Shown here in pieces: positions 1 through 8,886 of a stretch of DNA of 18,932 bases. The translations under genes were made by a program, and so were the position numbers. The notes beneath the pieces were generated by a model. That model was not told where the DNA came from and did no database searches. It saw nothing but the letters and a program-made list of their open reading frames with translations. This DNA comes from JBBSBY01 sp038205805 (lineage in GTDB: Bacteria > Desulfobacterota > Desulfomonilia > Desulfomonilales > Desulfomonilaceae). Within the stretch, counting starts at the first letter, position 1; each line of letters starts with the position of its first letter. The DNA lies in the NCBI GenBank assembly GCA_038205805.1, contig JBBRBO010000076.1:1-18932 (forward strand), given 5' to 3'.

Positions 1-3000
1 GCGTACAACACCGGGAACGGAGTAGGCGGGGACATCACCTTCGACACATCCACGGGTAAGATCGACTGGGATCCCAATAACGCTGATGTGGCGACCTACA
101 ACTTCAGAGTGACGCACAATGACGGCCATGTGAGCACGTCGCCCCAGACGTTCCAAGTGACGGTGGCCAACAACTCGCCGTCGTTGACCGTGCCCCCGAG
201 CTGGACGGTTCACGAGGACACGCTGTATACGCTTGACCAGTCAGAAATCAGTTCCAATGACGAAGGCTATGGAGCGACGTACAGTCTATCCGTCAGTAAA
301 GATGGGGGAATAACCTGGACGTCTTGGACACCGGGGTACACGCCGAACACCGACGGCGGAGCGATAACGTTCGACACGAGTAATGGCCAAATCGACTGGA
401 CCACGACAAACGCCGATGTCACCATCAACTCGGATAACTCGACGGCCCGAGCGCCGTTCGTGTTCAAAGTGGAAGTGAATGACGGTCATGGCGGCGTAGT
501 TTCCAAAGACTTCAACGTGGACGTGACGAACGCGGCCACCGTGCTTCCGGTGATTGGGCCGCAGACCGTGACGGAAGACTCGCACCTGACCGTGGACAAC
601 CCTGTGGTTCAGGCGAACGACGAGCTTGTGGGACCGGGGACTTTCTACACGCTTGAGGTGGATGGTCACACCTTGACCACTGCTGAAAACGCGGGCTACC
701 AGCATGTGGCCACGGGCGGGTTGCTGACCTTTAACTCGGCGACGGGTAAGATCGACTGGGATCCCAATAATGCGGATGTGGGCGTTCACAACTTCACGGT
801 GACGCACCACGACGGCCACGTGAGCACGTCGGCTCAACCGTTCCAAGTGACGGTGGCCAACAACCCGCCGAGCTTGACCGTGCCTTCCACAACGTGGGTG
901 GTGCATGAGGATACGCCGTACACGCTTGACCAGTCCGAAATCACTTCCAACGACGAGGGCTATGGCCCGACTCAGTACAAGCTGTATGTGGACGGCGTGC
1001 TCTGGACGGCCGGGTACAAGCCGAATACCGACGGCTGGGCAATTGCATTCAACACGAGTAATGGTCAAATCGACTGGACCACGACCAACGCCGATGTCAC
1101 CATCAACTCGGATAACACGCCGGCCCGAGCGCCGTACGTGTTCAAGGTGGAAGTGAATGACGGGCACGGCGGTGTGGTGTCCAAAGACTTCAATGTGGAC
1201 GTGACCAATGACGCCACGGATTTACCCTCGGTGGGAGATCAAGTCGTTGCCGAAGGAACATCTCTCACGATTACGGACTCGGCCGTGCATGCACGTGACG
1301 AACTGGTCGGCCCCGACACGTTTTACACCCTGCTGATAGATAAGGACAAGACGGGCTCATTCATTGATGTGAACACGTATAATTCTTCAAACGGCCTTGG
1401 CGCTGATATTACTTTTGATTCGGCGAGCGGTCGGATCGATTGGACGCCCAACAACAAAGATACGGCTTCCTATAACTTCAAGCTGATCCACAACGACGGC
1501 CATAAGAGCACTGCGGAGGATACGTTCGAGGTTAAGGTGACCAACTTGCCCCCGACGCTCACGGTTCCCACGGAGTGGACGGTGCATGAAGATACGGCAT
1601 TCACCCTTGACCAGTCCCAAATCAGTTCAGATCAGGAAGGGGTTGGGCCGACCCAGTATAGACTCTATGTGGACGGACACCTCTGGACACCGGGATACAC
1701 ACCAAACTCCGATGGCGGCGGCGAGATTATTTTCAATGTAGATAACGGTGAGATCAAATGGACGACCACGAACGCAGATGTGACGCAGAACACACTGGGT
1801 GGTCAAGATCGGCCGGCATACGTGTTCACGATTGAGGTAGATGACGGTCACGGCGCGGTGAACTCCATGTCCTTTGACGTAAACGTTACCAACGAGCCTA
1901 CCAAAGTAACGCCTATAGCCGACCAGGTTATCACTGAGGACGGAGCGCCCCTTGTGATCGGAGACGCAGGAGTTGTCGCTACAGATGAGCTGGTGGGTTC
2001 CGGAACCTCCTACTCTCTGGAAATTCAGCGTGCGGGTGATCCTAAAGTGAGCGATGTGAACGATTACAACGCAAACAACGGCGAGGGTTCCGACATCGTC
2101 TTCGATGACCACACCGGAGCGATCCATTGGGATACCACGAATCGCGACGTAGGCGACTACACCTTTGTGGTGACTCATCATGACGGCCACAAGGGAGATG
2201 ATTCGTCCACCTTCGACGTGACGGTGAAGAACAACCCGCCCTCGTTCACCAGCGAGGTTTCCACCGGCCTGGTGATTCCCGGCACGCATACCTTCTATTA
2301 CAACGCGCAAGCGGACGACGAAGGCTTACACGACTGGCGAGGTGACAGCAAGGTTACATATTCGCTTGAAGCGGCGCCCGTCGGCATGACCATCGATTCT
2401 GAAACCGGCGTCATCAATTGGCGCACCGATCCGACCATGGCGGGGAACGTCTACGTGACTATCAAGGTGGACGACGGCCACGGCGGTTTCGCCTTCCAGA
2501 CCTTCAGTTTTATGATCACAAACGATGTGAACAACTTGCCGCTGGAGCATCGACCGGAAAATGTGTTCCCGAATACCCTTGGGAGCCCACAGAATGTGTT
2601 CGACGGTCCGGATTCGCTGGACTCCGGCCGAAATAAAGGGCTACATGGGAGACTGGGATGGGTTCCAGATCTTCTCACCAGCGATCTAAGCTTCGGCGAT
2701 AATGTCGATCCTTGGGCGAAAACGGCCGAAGAGTTGCTGCGACGGGGCCATTCCTACGAGGAAGATCTCCTGAAGCTCCTGGAAGGGTACGACCTCAAGC
2801 AGCCTTCCCTGGATCCCAATGGAAGCGCGGCGCCTATTACCCAATTGGCCGGGTATACCGAAGGGATCATGAAAGGCAAAAGGCTGGATTTTGATGCGGA
2901 CAATGTTCAGCTTTGGGAAGAGCTGATGAATATTTACCTCAAGAACGCGGGGAGCGAAGCCCCGGATACACCCCTCGAAGGCTATCACCAGGGCGTAGAG

Positions 3001-3096
3001 GCCGGAAAGCGGCTGAACTTTGAGTACAATCCCATTCACGAAGCCCTATCGATGAAGCTGGATGACATCAAGGCGGCCGATCTTTTCGGCGCATAA
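1..3096 (+). CDS. Large repeat-containing surface/adhesin-like protein, 5' end outside the window
   Basis: The frame is open from base 1, so the GTG at 88 is internal and the true start lies left of the window. About 1031 codons are visible. The protein is built of two alternating ~110-residue modules. Type A carries DELVG, FDxxxGxIDW and HDGHxS. Type B carries HEDTxYTLDQSxI, EGxGPTQYxLYVDG, WTTTNADVT and DGHG. A module at 2239-2538 (YSLEAAPVGMTIDSETGVINW) resembles He_PIG/cadherin-like Ig folds. Such Asp/Gly-rich beta-sandwich arrays are typical of secreted or surface adhesins, and calcium binding is plausible but inferred. The last ~185 residues are not repeat-like and hold two GYxxGxxxGKRLxF motifs. 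I see no LPxTG, membrane anchor or autotransporter barrel, so the export route is unknown. A polysaccharide gene cluster follows directly. Confidence 0.85.
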   Translation, partial: AYNTGNGVGGDITFDTSTGKIDWDPNNADVATYNFRVTHNDGHVSTSPQTFQVTVANNSPSLTVPPSWTVHEDTLYTLDQSEISSNDEGYGATYSLSVSKDGGITWTSWTPGYTPNTDGGAITFDTSNGQIDWTTTNADVTINSDNSTARAPFVFKVEVNDGHGGVVSKDFNVDVTNAATVLPVIGPQTVTEDSHLTVDNPVVQANDELVGPGTFYTLEVDGHTLTTAENAGYQHVATGGLLTFNSATGKIDWDPNNADVGVHNFTVTHHDGHVSTSAQPFQVTVANNPPSLTVPSTTWVVHEDTPYTLDQSEITSNDEGYGPTQYKLYVDGVLWTAGYKPNTDGWAIAFNTSNGQIDWTTTNADVTINSDNTPARAPYVFKVEVNDGHGGVVSKDFNVDVTNDATDLPSVGDQVVAEGTSLTITDSAVHARDELVGPDTFYTLLIDKDKTGSFIDVNTYNSSNGLGADITFDSASGRIDWTPNNKDTASYNFKLIHNDGHKSTAEDTFEVKVTNLPPTLTVPTEWTVHEDTAFTLDQSQISSDQEGVGPTQYRLYVDGHLWTPGYTPNSDGGGEIIFNVDNGEIKWTTTNADVTQNTLGGQDRPAYVFTIEVDDGHGAVNSMSFDVNVTNEPTKVTPIADQVITEDGAPLVIGDAGVVATDELVGSGTSYSLEIQRAGDPKVSDVNDYNANNGEGSDIVFDDHTGAIHWDTTNRDVGDYTFVVTHHDGHKGDDSSTFDVTVKNNPPSFTSEVSTGLVIPGTHTFYYNAQADDEGLHDWRGDSKVTYSLEAAPVGMTIDSETGVINWRTDPTMAGNVYVTIKVDDGHGGFAFQTFSFMITNDVNNLPLEHRPENVFPNTLGSPQNVFDGPDSLDSGRNKGLHGRLGWVPDLLTSDLSFGDNVDPWAKTAEELLRRGHSYEEDLLKLLEGYDLKQPSLDPNGSAAPITQLAGYTEGIMKGKRLDFDADNVQLWEELMNIYLKNAGSEAPDTPLEGYHQGVEAGKRLNFEYNPIHEALSMKLDDIKAADLFGA
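181..2238 (+). repeat. Tandem A/B domain repeats inside the adhesin-like gene
   Basis: Approximate modules are B1 181-537, A1 538-858, B2 859-1215, A2 1216-1551, B3 1552-1893 and A3 1894-2238; a partial A module precedes at 1-180. The period of an A+B pair is about 680 bases. Some stretches are nearly identical in DNA: for example GGTAAGATCGACTGGGATCC occurs near 56 and near 745, and the GCCGATGTCACCATCAACTC run near 412 recurs near 1090. Copies 1 and 2 are closest, while B3 and A3 have drifted. This fits growth by recombination between repeats. Confidence 0.85.
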
Positions 3097-3105
3097 CAAG
3101 AGTAA

Positions 3106-3324
3106 CACCAATCTGTAATCAAAGAAGTAATGTTGAGGAGAACCTTCTTGAAAGAAGTTTCTCCCCAAACCCCTTTCCAAGAACTTTTGCAATAGCCGAA
3201 ACCAGCTTTTCTCACGGAGAAAATACCGATTTCGGCGATTATCACAAATTTCTGAGCAAGAGGTTGAAAAACCCTGCCTTGCAAAAAGCTCCGTCCTTCT
3301 TACTTTTGTGAAAGCACATCGGTT
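3106..3324 (+). mobile_element. MITE-like element, copy 1 (degenerate ends)
   Basis: This 219-bp copy aligns along its length with the four other copies. Its left end is CACCAATC and its right end is CATCGGTT, so both terminal bases differ from the usual TACC and GGTA. The flanks are TAA and TTA, not a clean duplication. Internally it has the CCTTCTTGAAAGAAG hairpin and the hairpin from GCCGAAACC to ATTTCGGC (about 3156-3197). It lies in the 313-base gap between the adhesin-like gene and the GT-C-like gene. The rest of the gap (3325-3409) is leader sequence with no recognisable promoter. Confidence 0.8.
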
Positions 3325-3409
3325 TTACTCCCCTGCGACCGATAAAGACTTGCAGAAATCCCTCCATTACAAGTAGAACGTTCCAGAAAGCGATTCCCGA
3401 GATCACACT

Positions 3410-4897
3410 ATGAGCGAAACTCCGGCGGTGACACACAATGCTGGGCGCGTATGCCTGTCGGCGGCGGTTGTTGTGTTGTCGCTTCTCACCGTGCCGCGGG
3501 CGCTCATCAACTATGGCGTGGACGGCGACACCGTGCGCGGAATCATCACCGCACGCGAGCTGTGGAGATCCGGCGTGTATTATCCATCGCGGCTTCCGGG
3601 CGCGCCGCTCTTCGAATATATCCTTGCGCCGCTTTCCGCTTTGGATGGATATATACTCGTGAACGCGGTGATCTTCGGGACGTTCCTGCTGTGCGTCCTC
3701 GCCTTTCGGCGCCTTGTGAATAACCGACGGCATGCGACCCTGCTCTTGACGCTCTTTGCGTTCACGCCGCTCCTCCTGGTGGATGCGGTAACCGCCAAGG
3801 ATTACATCCCCGGTCTGGGGGCCGTCCTGTGGAGCTATGTCGCAGCCCGAGACGGTCGGTTCGGTCCAGCCGCTTTGCTCCTTGGGATCGCAGTGGGCAT
3901 GCGGGTGTCCAATATCCTCTTTGCGTTTCCTTTATTCCTCTATTGGACGCTCGAAACGGGCTCAGTGATGCGTTCCTTCGCGTACACGGCAGGCGGCGCG
4001 GCCTTAGGGTTGCTTTGCTATATCCCGGTTGTCGCTCATGCGGGTTACAGGGCTTTTCATATACCGGCAAGCGGGTATAGTGGTTTCGGCTACTTCATGG
4101 TAACGGTCTATACCGGGATAATGGCCTTGGGACCGGCGGCCCTTGCCGTTTTGGCCGTGTCCATCATCATGAAGGGCGGCGTTATAGCCCGAGAAGCGGC
4201 CCGACTCATTCGCACACGCGACCCCGAGTTCGCCGTGGAAATTACCGCCTTGGGGCTCTTCTCGGCGCTCTTCGCTGTCCATTCGGATCGAAGTGATTAT
4301 CTGATACCGGCTATTCCGTTTCTGTATCTGGCGCTCGATCGCTGGGCGGATCGCCGAACGCTCATTATTCTTGTTGCGGCGGTGATTTCCTTCGGGTTCA
4401 TCACCCTGGATTTCAAGGGCGGGGAAAGCGGTCGTCGAAGGCCCACTATCCGACCGGCGCCGGGTATTCTCGTGGCCGACTATCTCGAACGTCTGCGCCT
4501 GGAGCGCCTCAGGGCAGGGGTGAATCGAGCGCCCGTCCCGGACAGGAGCGTTATCCTTACAGGGTACGGCCCTGTGTTGGGATTCGATAATCCTCAACTC
4601 GTGCAGGCCGAGCCGGAGGAGTTTCTAGGGGCCGCCGGCGCCAAGGGTATAACCGAGGCGAATTTCGTGTATCGCCTGAAAGATAGGCCGGTCTTCTTTG
4701 TCAGCGGATTATCGAAGGACAACGCGCTGAAACTCCAGGAGCTTGGATGGGCGCTCTTCTACTTCTCGGATTCGGCCCCAAGTCTCCTTATGCACACGTA
4801 CGGCTATCATCCGGAGGCGATCGGCGCACAAAAGCTGGAGGTAAGGGGATCAGACGCTTTTTTTCAAAACGCCGCGCCGAACCGGCCTGAAGACTGA
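3410..4897 (+). CDS. Polytopic membrane glycosyltransferase-like protein (GT-C/GT39-like)
   Basis: The 495-residue protein has a first hydrophobic helix (about 13-31) followed by a loop with GVDGDT (residues 36-41), then many hydrophobic segments to about residue 340 and a soluble C-terminal part. An acidic motif in the first external loop and a PSRLPGAPLFEY segment after it are typical of GT-C enzymes of the ArnT/PMT type, which move sugars from polyprenyl-phosphate donors on the outer face of the membrane. Donor and acceptor cannot be read from the sequence. The ATG at 3410 has only a weak purine stretch before it. It sits between MITE copies 1 and 2, inside a run of surface-polymer genes. 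It could also be a membrane protein of related fold without transferase activity. Confidence 0.65.
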   Translation: MSETPAVTHNAGRVCLSAAVVVLSLLTVPRALINYGVDGDTVRGIITARELWRSGVYYPSRLPGAPLFEYILAPLSALDGYILVNAVIFGTFLLCVLAFRRLVNNRRHATLLLTLFAFTPLLLVDAVTAKDYIPGLGAVLWSYVAARDGRFGPAALLLGIAVGMRVSNILFAFPLFLYWTLETGSVMRSFAYTAGGAALGLLCYIPVVAHAGYRAFHIPASGYSGFGYFMVTVYTGIMALGPAALAVLAVSIIMKGGVIAREAARLIRTRDPEFAVEITALGLFSALFAVHSDRSDYLIPAIPFLYLALDRWADRRTLIILVAAVISFGFITLDFKGGESGRRRPTIRPAPGILVADYLERLRLERLRAGVNRAPVPDRSVILTGYGPVLGFDNPQLVQAEPEEFLGAAGAKGITEANFVYRLKDRPVFFVSGLSKDNALKLQELGWALFYFSDSAPSLLMHTYGYHPEAIGAQKLEVRGSDAFFQNAAPNRPED

Positions 4898-4923
4898 AAA
4901 AACCTTTGAAAGTTGAAGGCTTA

Positions 4924-5143
4924 TACCAAAGTGCTTTCCAACGAGTAACATTGGTGAAGACTCTTTTTGGGAAAGTAGGTTTTTTCGACGTCTATCTGAG
5001 AATGTTTACTATGCCGAAAGCGGCTTTTTCTCCTTGAGAAAAGCCAGTTTCGGCCATTTAAAAGTTCTTGGAGAGGGGTTCGGGGAGAAGCCTTCTTTCA
5101 AGAAGGTTCTCCCCGATATTACTTCTTTGGCTGCGCATTGGTA
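4924..5143 (-). mobile_element. MITE-like element, copy 2 (reverse orientation)
   Basis: This 220-bp copy has ends TACCAAAG and GCATTGGTA and is flanked by TTA on both sides (4921-4923 and 5144-5146). It is inverted relative to the other copies. It gives the clearest hairpins: 5082-5114 pairs GGGGAGAA and CCTTCTT with their complements with one bulged base, and 5013-5054 pairs GCCGAAA with TTTCGGC plus an inner GGCTTTT arm. Its two termini match each other at roughly 22 of 31 positions. It fills most of the gap between the GT-C-like gene and the GT4 gene. Confidence 0.88.
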
Positions 5144-5189
5144 TTATTCGAGCGACGATATTGATCCAACCGGTGTGCGGGTTTAATCT

Positions 5190-6323
5190 ATGAAGATAAA
5201 GGTGCTCCATGTCATTAATTCGCTCTTGCTCGGCGGGATAGAGACGCAGCTTTTGGGAATACTGCGGGCGTATGACCGAAACGCCTTTGAGATGGATGTT
5301 TTGGCCATCGGACAGGAAAAGGGTTATCTTACTGAAGAGGCGGAATCTCTCGGGGCGAGGGTGTTTCATTGCCCCAAGTCGCCAAATTTGTATGGATTTT
5401 CACGGCGCCTCCTGAAGATCATGGCTTCGGAGAAATACACGATTGTGCATTCCCATTTCGAGGCGTGGAGCGGCGCGGTCTTGCGTGCAGCGGCCCTCGC
5501 AGGTGTCCCGACGCGTATAGCTCAACTGCACTCCATGAAGCCGTGGCCCATGGATGCGCGTTCAAAGATCCATGTGCGTCTGGCCCAAGACGTTGTGTCG
5601 TTGTGGGGGCACGCATGGGTGAATCGATATGCAAATTACATCATAGCGGTGTCACAGGCCGTTCGGGACACTGCGTCATGGCTGGGAACTGTTCCAGGCG
5701 TCATCTGGTCCGCGGGTGTGGACGCCGAGGTTTTCCATCCGGCCAAGGAGCCGCCTTCGGGGATGAATATTATCTGCGTGGGCGGTTTGCTCAAGGCCAA
5801 GCGCGTGGATGAAGTTCTCAACATCTTCAAAACGGTTCTGGATCGTTTACCCGAAGCCTGCCTCTTGGTTGCGGGAACGGGTGGAATGGAACAAGCGCTC
5901 AGAGTTCAAGTGGACGCCCTGGGCATAGCTCACGCAGTAGAGTTCCTCGGCGCAGTGCGCAACGTGCCGGAACTCATGCGTTGTAGCGCTGTGATGCTGT
6001 CGGCCTCGGAAATGGAAGGACTCCCAACGGCGCTGCTCGAAGCCCAAGCTTGCGGTCTCACGGTGGTGGCTCGGGACATTCCGCCGAATAGAGAGGCCTT
6101 ATGCGAGGAGCTGCGGCCCTATCTCTTTACCGATGCGTCACAAGCTGCCCGAAACGTGATCGTATTGCTGGAAAACTCCAAACGGGCTCAGGTTGCGGCT
6201 GCGGCGGGCCGCCGATATATTGAACGGCATTTTGACCGCAGCAAGCAAATTACGACTTTGCAAGACTTGTATACGTCCTTATTCCATACACACGGCGAGC
6301 GCTCATGCTTGAACCCAATGTAG
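5190..6323 (+). CDS. Glycosyltransferase family 4 (GT-B fold)
   Basis: The 377-residue protein starts with a Rossmann strand and a glycine loop (LHVINSLLLGGIETQ, residues 6-20) and has HSHFEAWSG at 87-95. The C-terminal half has the GT4 donor-site signature EMEGLPTALLE (274-284), in which E276 and E284 form the E-x7-E pair, followed by the usual AQACGLTVVARD. It should be a cytoplasmic, retaining transferase that adds a sugar from a nucleotide donor to a lipid-linked or polymer acceptor; the sugar is not predictable. Length is normal for the family. The start lies 44 nt after the MITE flank with no strong ribosome site. The 3' end overlaps the next gene by 19 nt, so the two are probably translationally coupled. 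Confidence 0.9.
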   Translation: MKIKVLHVINSLLLGGIETQLLGILRAYDRNAFEMDVLAIGQEKGYLTEEAESLGARVFHCPKSPNLYGFSRRLLKIMASEKYTIVHSHFEAWSGAVLRAAALAGVPTRIAQLHSMKPWPMDARSKIHVRLAQDVVSLWGHAWVNRYANYIIAVSQAVRDTASWLGTVPGVIWSAGVDAEVFHPAKEPPSGMNIICVGGLLKAKRVDEVLNIFKTVLDRLPEACLLVAGTGGMEQALRVQVDALGIAHAVEFLGAVRNVPELMRCSAVMLSASEMEGLPTALLEAQACGLTVVARDIPPNREALCEELRPYLFTDASQAARNVIVLLENSKRAQVAAAAGRRYIERHFDRSKQITTLQDLYTSLFHTHGERSCLNPM

Positions 6324-7561
6324 TCGATATCCTCTATTTTTTGCTGTTTTTGGTTTTGGTCCCTACGCTGACCGCCATGTACATTCCGCTGCCGCTGTTT
6401 AGTCAGAAGCAACGTCTCTGGGTCATGCTGGGTGGTCTCACATGGATGGGGTATGTCTATGTGAGCGAATATGTCTCCACATACTATCTGGGTGTGCCGT
6501 GGCTGGACGCAAATTATCATCTCCACTGGGCCAGAGAGCTGCTGCAACAACTCCAGGTGGGGAATTGGCGCTTCTTCGTCTCATATTTTAAACCCGGGAA
6601 CAGCGCTTACCATTGCTACTCAGCCTTGGTGTTGTACACGGGCGGCTCGGTTTTTTCTCTTGTGGCCATTAACGCGTTTATCGCCTTTTGGGGCGGCCTG
6701 ATCTTGGCAACGTGCGTAGCGTCCATTGTGCCGTTCCCCCGGCGCAAGCTCTTGCTGCTGCTCTTTATTGTCTTCTGCCCGTCCGTGATCTTCTGGTGCA
6801 CGGTGAATCTCAAAGAGGCCATGATGTTTTGGTCCATCTGTAACGTGTTCTCCATCGGGTTTCCGGTGAAGGGTGGATCGTATGTGGCGCGATCCATCCT
6901 CGCCGGTCTGGGGCTTGCGGTGGGATCGCTGCTTAGGCCCCATGTTATGGTGGGATGGCTTGCCGCAGCGCTTGCGATACTCGTGTTGCGTAGGGGCAAG
7001 AAATTTGCGGCGGTGATCCTGCTGATGATCCTGCCCGTAGTGGGTTACGGCCTGAAAAACCTCATGAAAGCGGATTTTACTCAAGATACGGCCTTGGCGC
7101 TCGGAGAAACTCAACTCAAGAATTTGTCGGTAATTGCTCACCAAGGTTCACGAATTCAATATACAGGCGGTAAACCGATTTTCTTTATTTCAGGTTTTTT
7201 GTCGGCGTTTTTCCGGCCCTTTCCCTGGGAAATCCGATCAGCGAGCACATTGGCCGGGTCCATGGAAACCTGGAGCATGACCATATTGATTATCTATGGG
7301 TGGATGAGCGTAGGTTCCGCCAGACGTACGATTCTGAAGCTTCCGTGCGTGCAAATAGCTGTTCTTGCGTGTATTTGGATGTGTATTCTGCTGTCCTATT
7401 TTCCCAACGAGGGGTTGATGTTACGCCAGCGTGTTCAAATGATACCCGCTCTACTTGTCCTTGTGGCGCTCCCCATTCTTGTGAAAAATTATGTGGCGGA
7501 ACGGAATCGCGCTGTGCGTCGGCAAGCGGCTTCAGCGTCCGCCCCGGCCTACGCCCGCTGA
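6305..7561 (+). CDS. Polytopic membrane protein, polysaccharide polymerase or GT-C type
   Basis: The 418-residue protein has about ten hydrophobic segments, starting with YFLLFLVLVPTLTAMYI. After the second hydrophobic segment comes a loop with WLDANYHLHWARELL (residues 66-80), and PSVIFWCTVNLKEAMMFW lies at 159-176. The PSxxFW...KE pattern is seen in EpsG/Wzy-like and related membrane proteins of polysaccharide clusters, so a role in polymerising or decorating a lipid-linked glycan is likely but not proven. It overlaps the preceding GT4 gene by 19 nt. The stop codon TGA (7559-7561) is also the left flanking triplet of MITE copy 3, so the element begins at the very next base. The C-terminus is short and basic (RNRAVRRQ). 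Confidence 0.7.
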   Translation: MLEPNVVDILYFLLFLVLVPTLTAMYIPLPLFSQKQRLWVMLGGLTWMGYVYVSEYVSTYYLGVPWLDANYHLHWARELLQQLQVGNWRFFVSYFKPGNSAYHCYSALVLYTGGSVFSLVAINAFIAFWGGLILATCVASIVPFPRRKLLLLLFIVFCPSVIFWCTVNLKEAMMFWSICNVFSIGFPVKGGSYVARSILAGLGLAVGSLLRPHVMVGWLAAALAILVLRRGKKFAAVILLMILPVVGYGLKNLMKADFTQDTALALGETQLKNLSVIAHQGSRIQYTGGKPIFFISGFLSAFFRPFPWEIRSASTLAGSMETWSMTILIIYGWMSVGSARRTILKLPCVQIAVLACIWMCILLSYFPNEGLMLRQRVQMIPALLVLVALPILVKNYVAERNRAVRRQAASASAPAYAR

Positions 7562-7783
7562 TACCAATGCGCAATCAAAGCAGTAACATTGGGGATAACC
7601 TTCTTGAAAGAAGGCTTCTCCCAAAACCCCTCTCCAAGAACGTTTGCAATGGCCGAAATCGGCTTTTATCAAGAAAAAAATACCGCTTTCGGTGATCAGT
7701 ACAAACTTCCTAGAAAGAGGTTGGAAAAACCTGCTTTGCAATAAGCGCTCCGCTAATACTACTTCTGTGAAAGCACAGCGGTA
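7562..7783 (+). mobile_element. MITE-like element, copy 3 (abuts a stop codon)
   Basis: This 222-bp copy runs from TACCAATGCGC to GCACAGCGGTA with TGA on both sides (7559-7561 and 7784-7786). Hairpin 1 (CCTTCTTGAAAGAAGG) and hairpin 2 (GCCGAAATCGG to CCGCTTTCGG) are present, but the loop side of hairpin 2 is damaged (TTATCAAGAAAAAAAT). Its position means a hairpin follows the upstream stop codon at once, so it could serve as a terminator or 3'-end stabiliser. The gap to CapA is only 7784-7802. Confidence 0.88.
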
Positions 7784-7802
7784 TGAGAGAACGTACCTCA
7801 CT

Positions 7803-8876
7803 ATGAGAATTCAATTTGTCGGCGATATTGCCCTTACCGCAGAATACTCTAGCGGGGAAACGTCGCCTGAGCTGCGTCGTCATGTAAGAGAATTGAGCGC
7901 CGCCTTACCTCACGCGGACATTCGGGTGGGGAACTGGGAAGCCCCCGCCGTCACGGATACAGGCCCCAATCTCGACAAGGTCCTCACCATAGGCGCGGAT
8001 GAAAGCGCATTCATCCTCGCCGAGGATCTTGGGCTTGACGTGGCGTTACTAGCCAACAATCATGCGCTGGACTACCTTGAACCGGGTCTCAGCAAGACAA
8101 AAGCGCTTCTCAATGAGATGGGCGTTCGCACGGTCGGCGCCGGGATAACGCTCACTCAGGCGCGCGAACCGCTCGTTATCGAGGGGGCCGGTGTGAGCCT
8201 CGCCGTGCTCAACTATGTGGACCCAGGCACGAATCCTTGGGCGCCCGCATCAGGCGGAGGATTCTTGAACACGGCTACACCCGAGCGCATCCTGGCGGAA
8301 ACGGCCGCGTATGCGGCTCAGGGCCACGTGGTGACCGTATGTGTTCATTGGGGCATTGATTTCGTACGGAGACCGTCACCGGAGCATCGCAGACTCGGCA
8401 GAGCCATAGTAGAAGCCGGCGCCCTCATTGTGGTCGGCTCCCACACCCACTGCCTCCAGGGTTACGAGCGACAGGGAAACGGGGTCATCTTTTATGGGCT
8501 GGGCAATTTCCTGGCCGGCTCAATTTACCCTTGGCCTCGCTTTTGTGAGCCCACTGCCGCGATCACGTGTGAGATTGTCGGTGGAAACCTCATGAACGTG
8601 GAGATCACGCCCCTTGTGCTGAAAGACGAACGCCTGCGCCTCGATCCTGAAAACCGGGCCGGCCGCGCCTTCAGAGGGCTGAATCGTGAGCTAACTCTCG
8701 GTGAAAAGGCATACCAACGCTTATGGGCTGTGACAATGGCGCACAACCTGTTTATTCAGCGGCCTATCCACCTCCTTCAGCGCACGAAAAATCCTCTTGA
8801 GGCGCTCCACACGATACGATTACGGCACCTGCGAGAATACGCCGGCCTATTGCGAACACTCATCTCCAAGCGGTAG
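7803..8876 (+). CDS. CapA/PgsA-like polyglutamate/capsule protein (metallophosphatase fold)
   Basis: The 357-residue protein matches the PGA_cap family of calcineurin-like metallophosphatases: FVGDIAL (D8), GNWEAP (44-48), ANNHALDY (84-91), VCVHWG (179-184), GSHTHCLQG (212-220) and YGLGNFL (231-237). The Asp, Asn and His residues are at metal-binding positions. Family members act in poly-gamma-glutamate or capsule assembly or anchoring, though their exact reaction is unsettled. The frame stays open upstream to 7644, but that extension is MITE copy 3 sequence. The ATG at 7803 places the GD motif where the family has it, so I take it as the start. No signal peptide is evident. CapK follows after 10 nt, probably in one operon. 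Neither CapB nor CapC ligase genes are seen here. Confidence 0.85.
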   Translation: MRIQFVGDIALTAEYSSGETSPELRRHVRELSAALPHADIRVGNWEAPAVTDTGPNLDKVLTIGADESAFILAEDLGLDVALLANNHALDYLEPGLSKTKALLNEMGVRTVGAGITLTQAREPLVIEGAGVSLAVLNYVDPGTNPWAPASGGGFLNTATPERILAETAAYAAQGHVVTVCVHWGIDFVRRPSPEHRRLGRAIVEAGALIVVGSHTHCLQGYERQGNGVIFYGLGNFLAGSIYPWPRFCEPTAAITCEIVGGNLMNVEITPLVLKDERLRLDPENRAGRAFRGLNRELTLGEKAYQRLWAVTMAHNLFIQRPIHLLQRTKNPLEALHTIRLRHLREYAGLLRTLISKR

Positions 8877-8886
8877 CCGAGGTTGT

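Noticed and set aside
286..1167. Long open frame on the - strand opposite the adhesin-like gene (293 codons)
   Set aside because: It mirrors the repeated codon pattern of the real gene, has no start context, and its Arg/Val/His-rich product resembles nothing.
4004..4597. 197-codon open frame on the - strand within the GT-C-like gene
   Set aside because: It is antisense to a clear membrane protein gene and its product is charged and low in complexity.
7644..7802. Upstream extension of the capA reading frame
   Set aside because: It is MITE copy 3 sequence read through; the CapA fold begins at the ATG at 7803.
8797..8886. Upstream start for the capK-like gene
   Set aside because: It lies inside the end of capA, and the ATG at 8887 has a GAGG ribosome site and gives the usual N-terminus.
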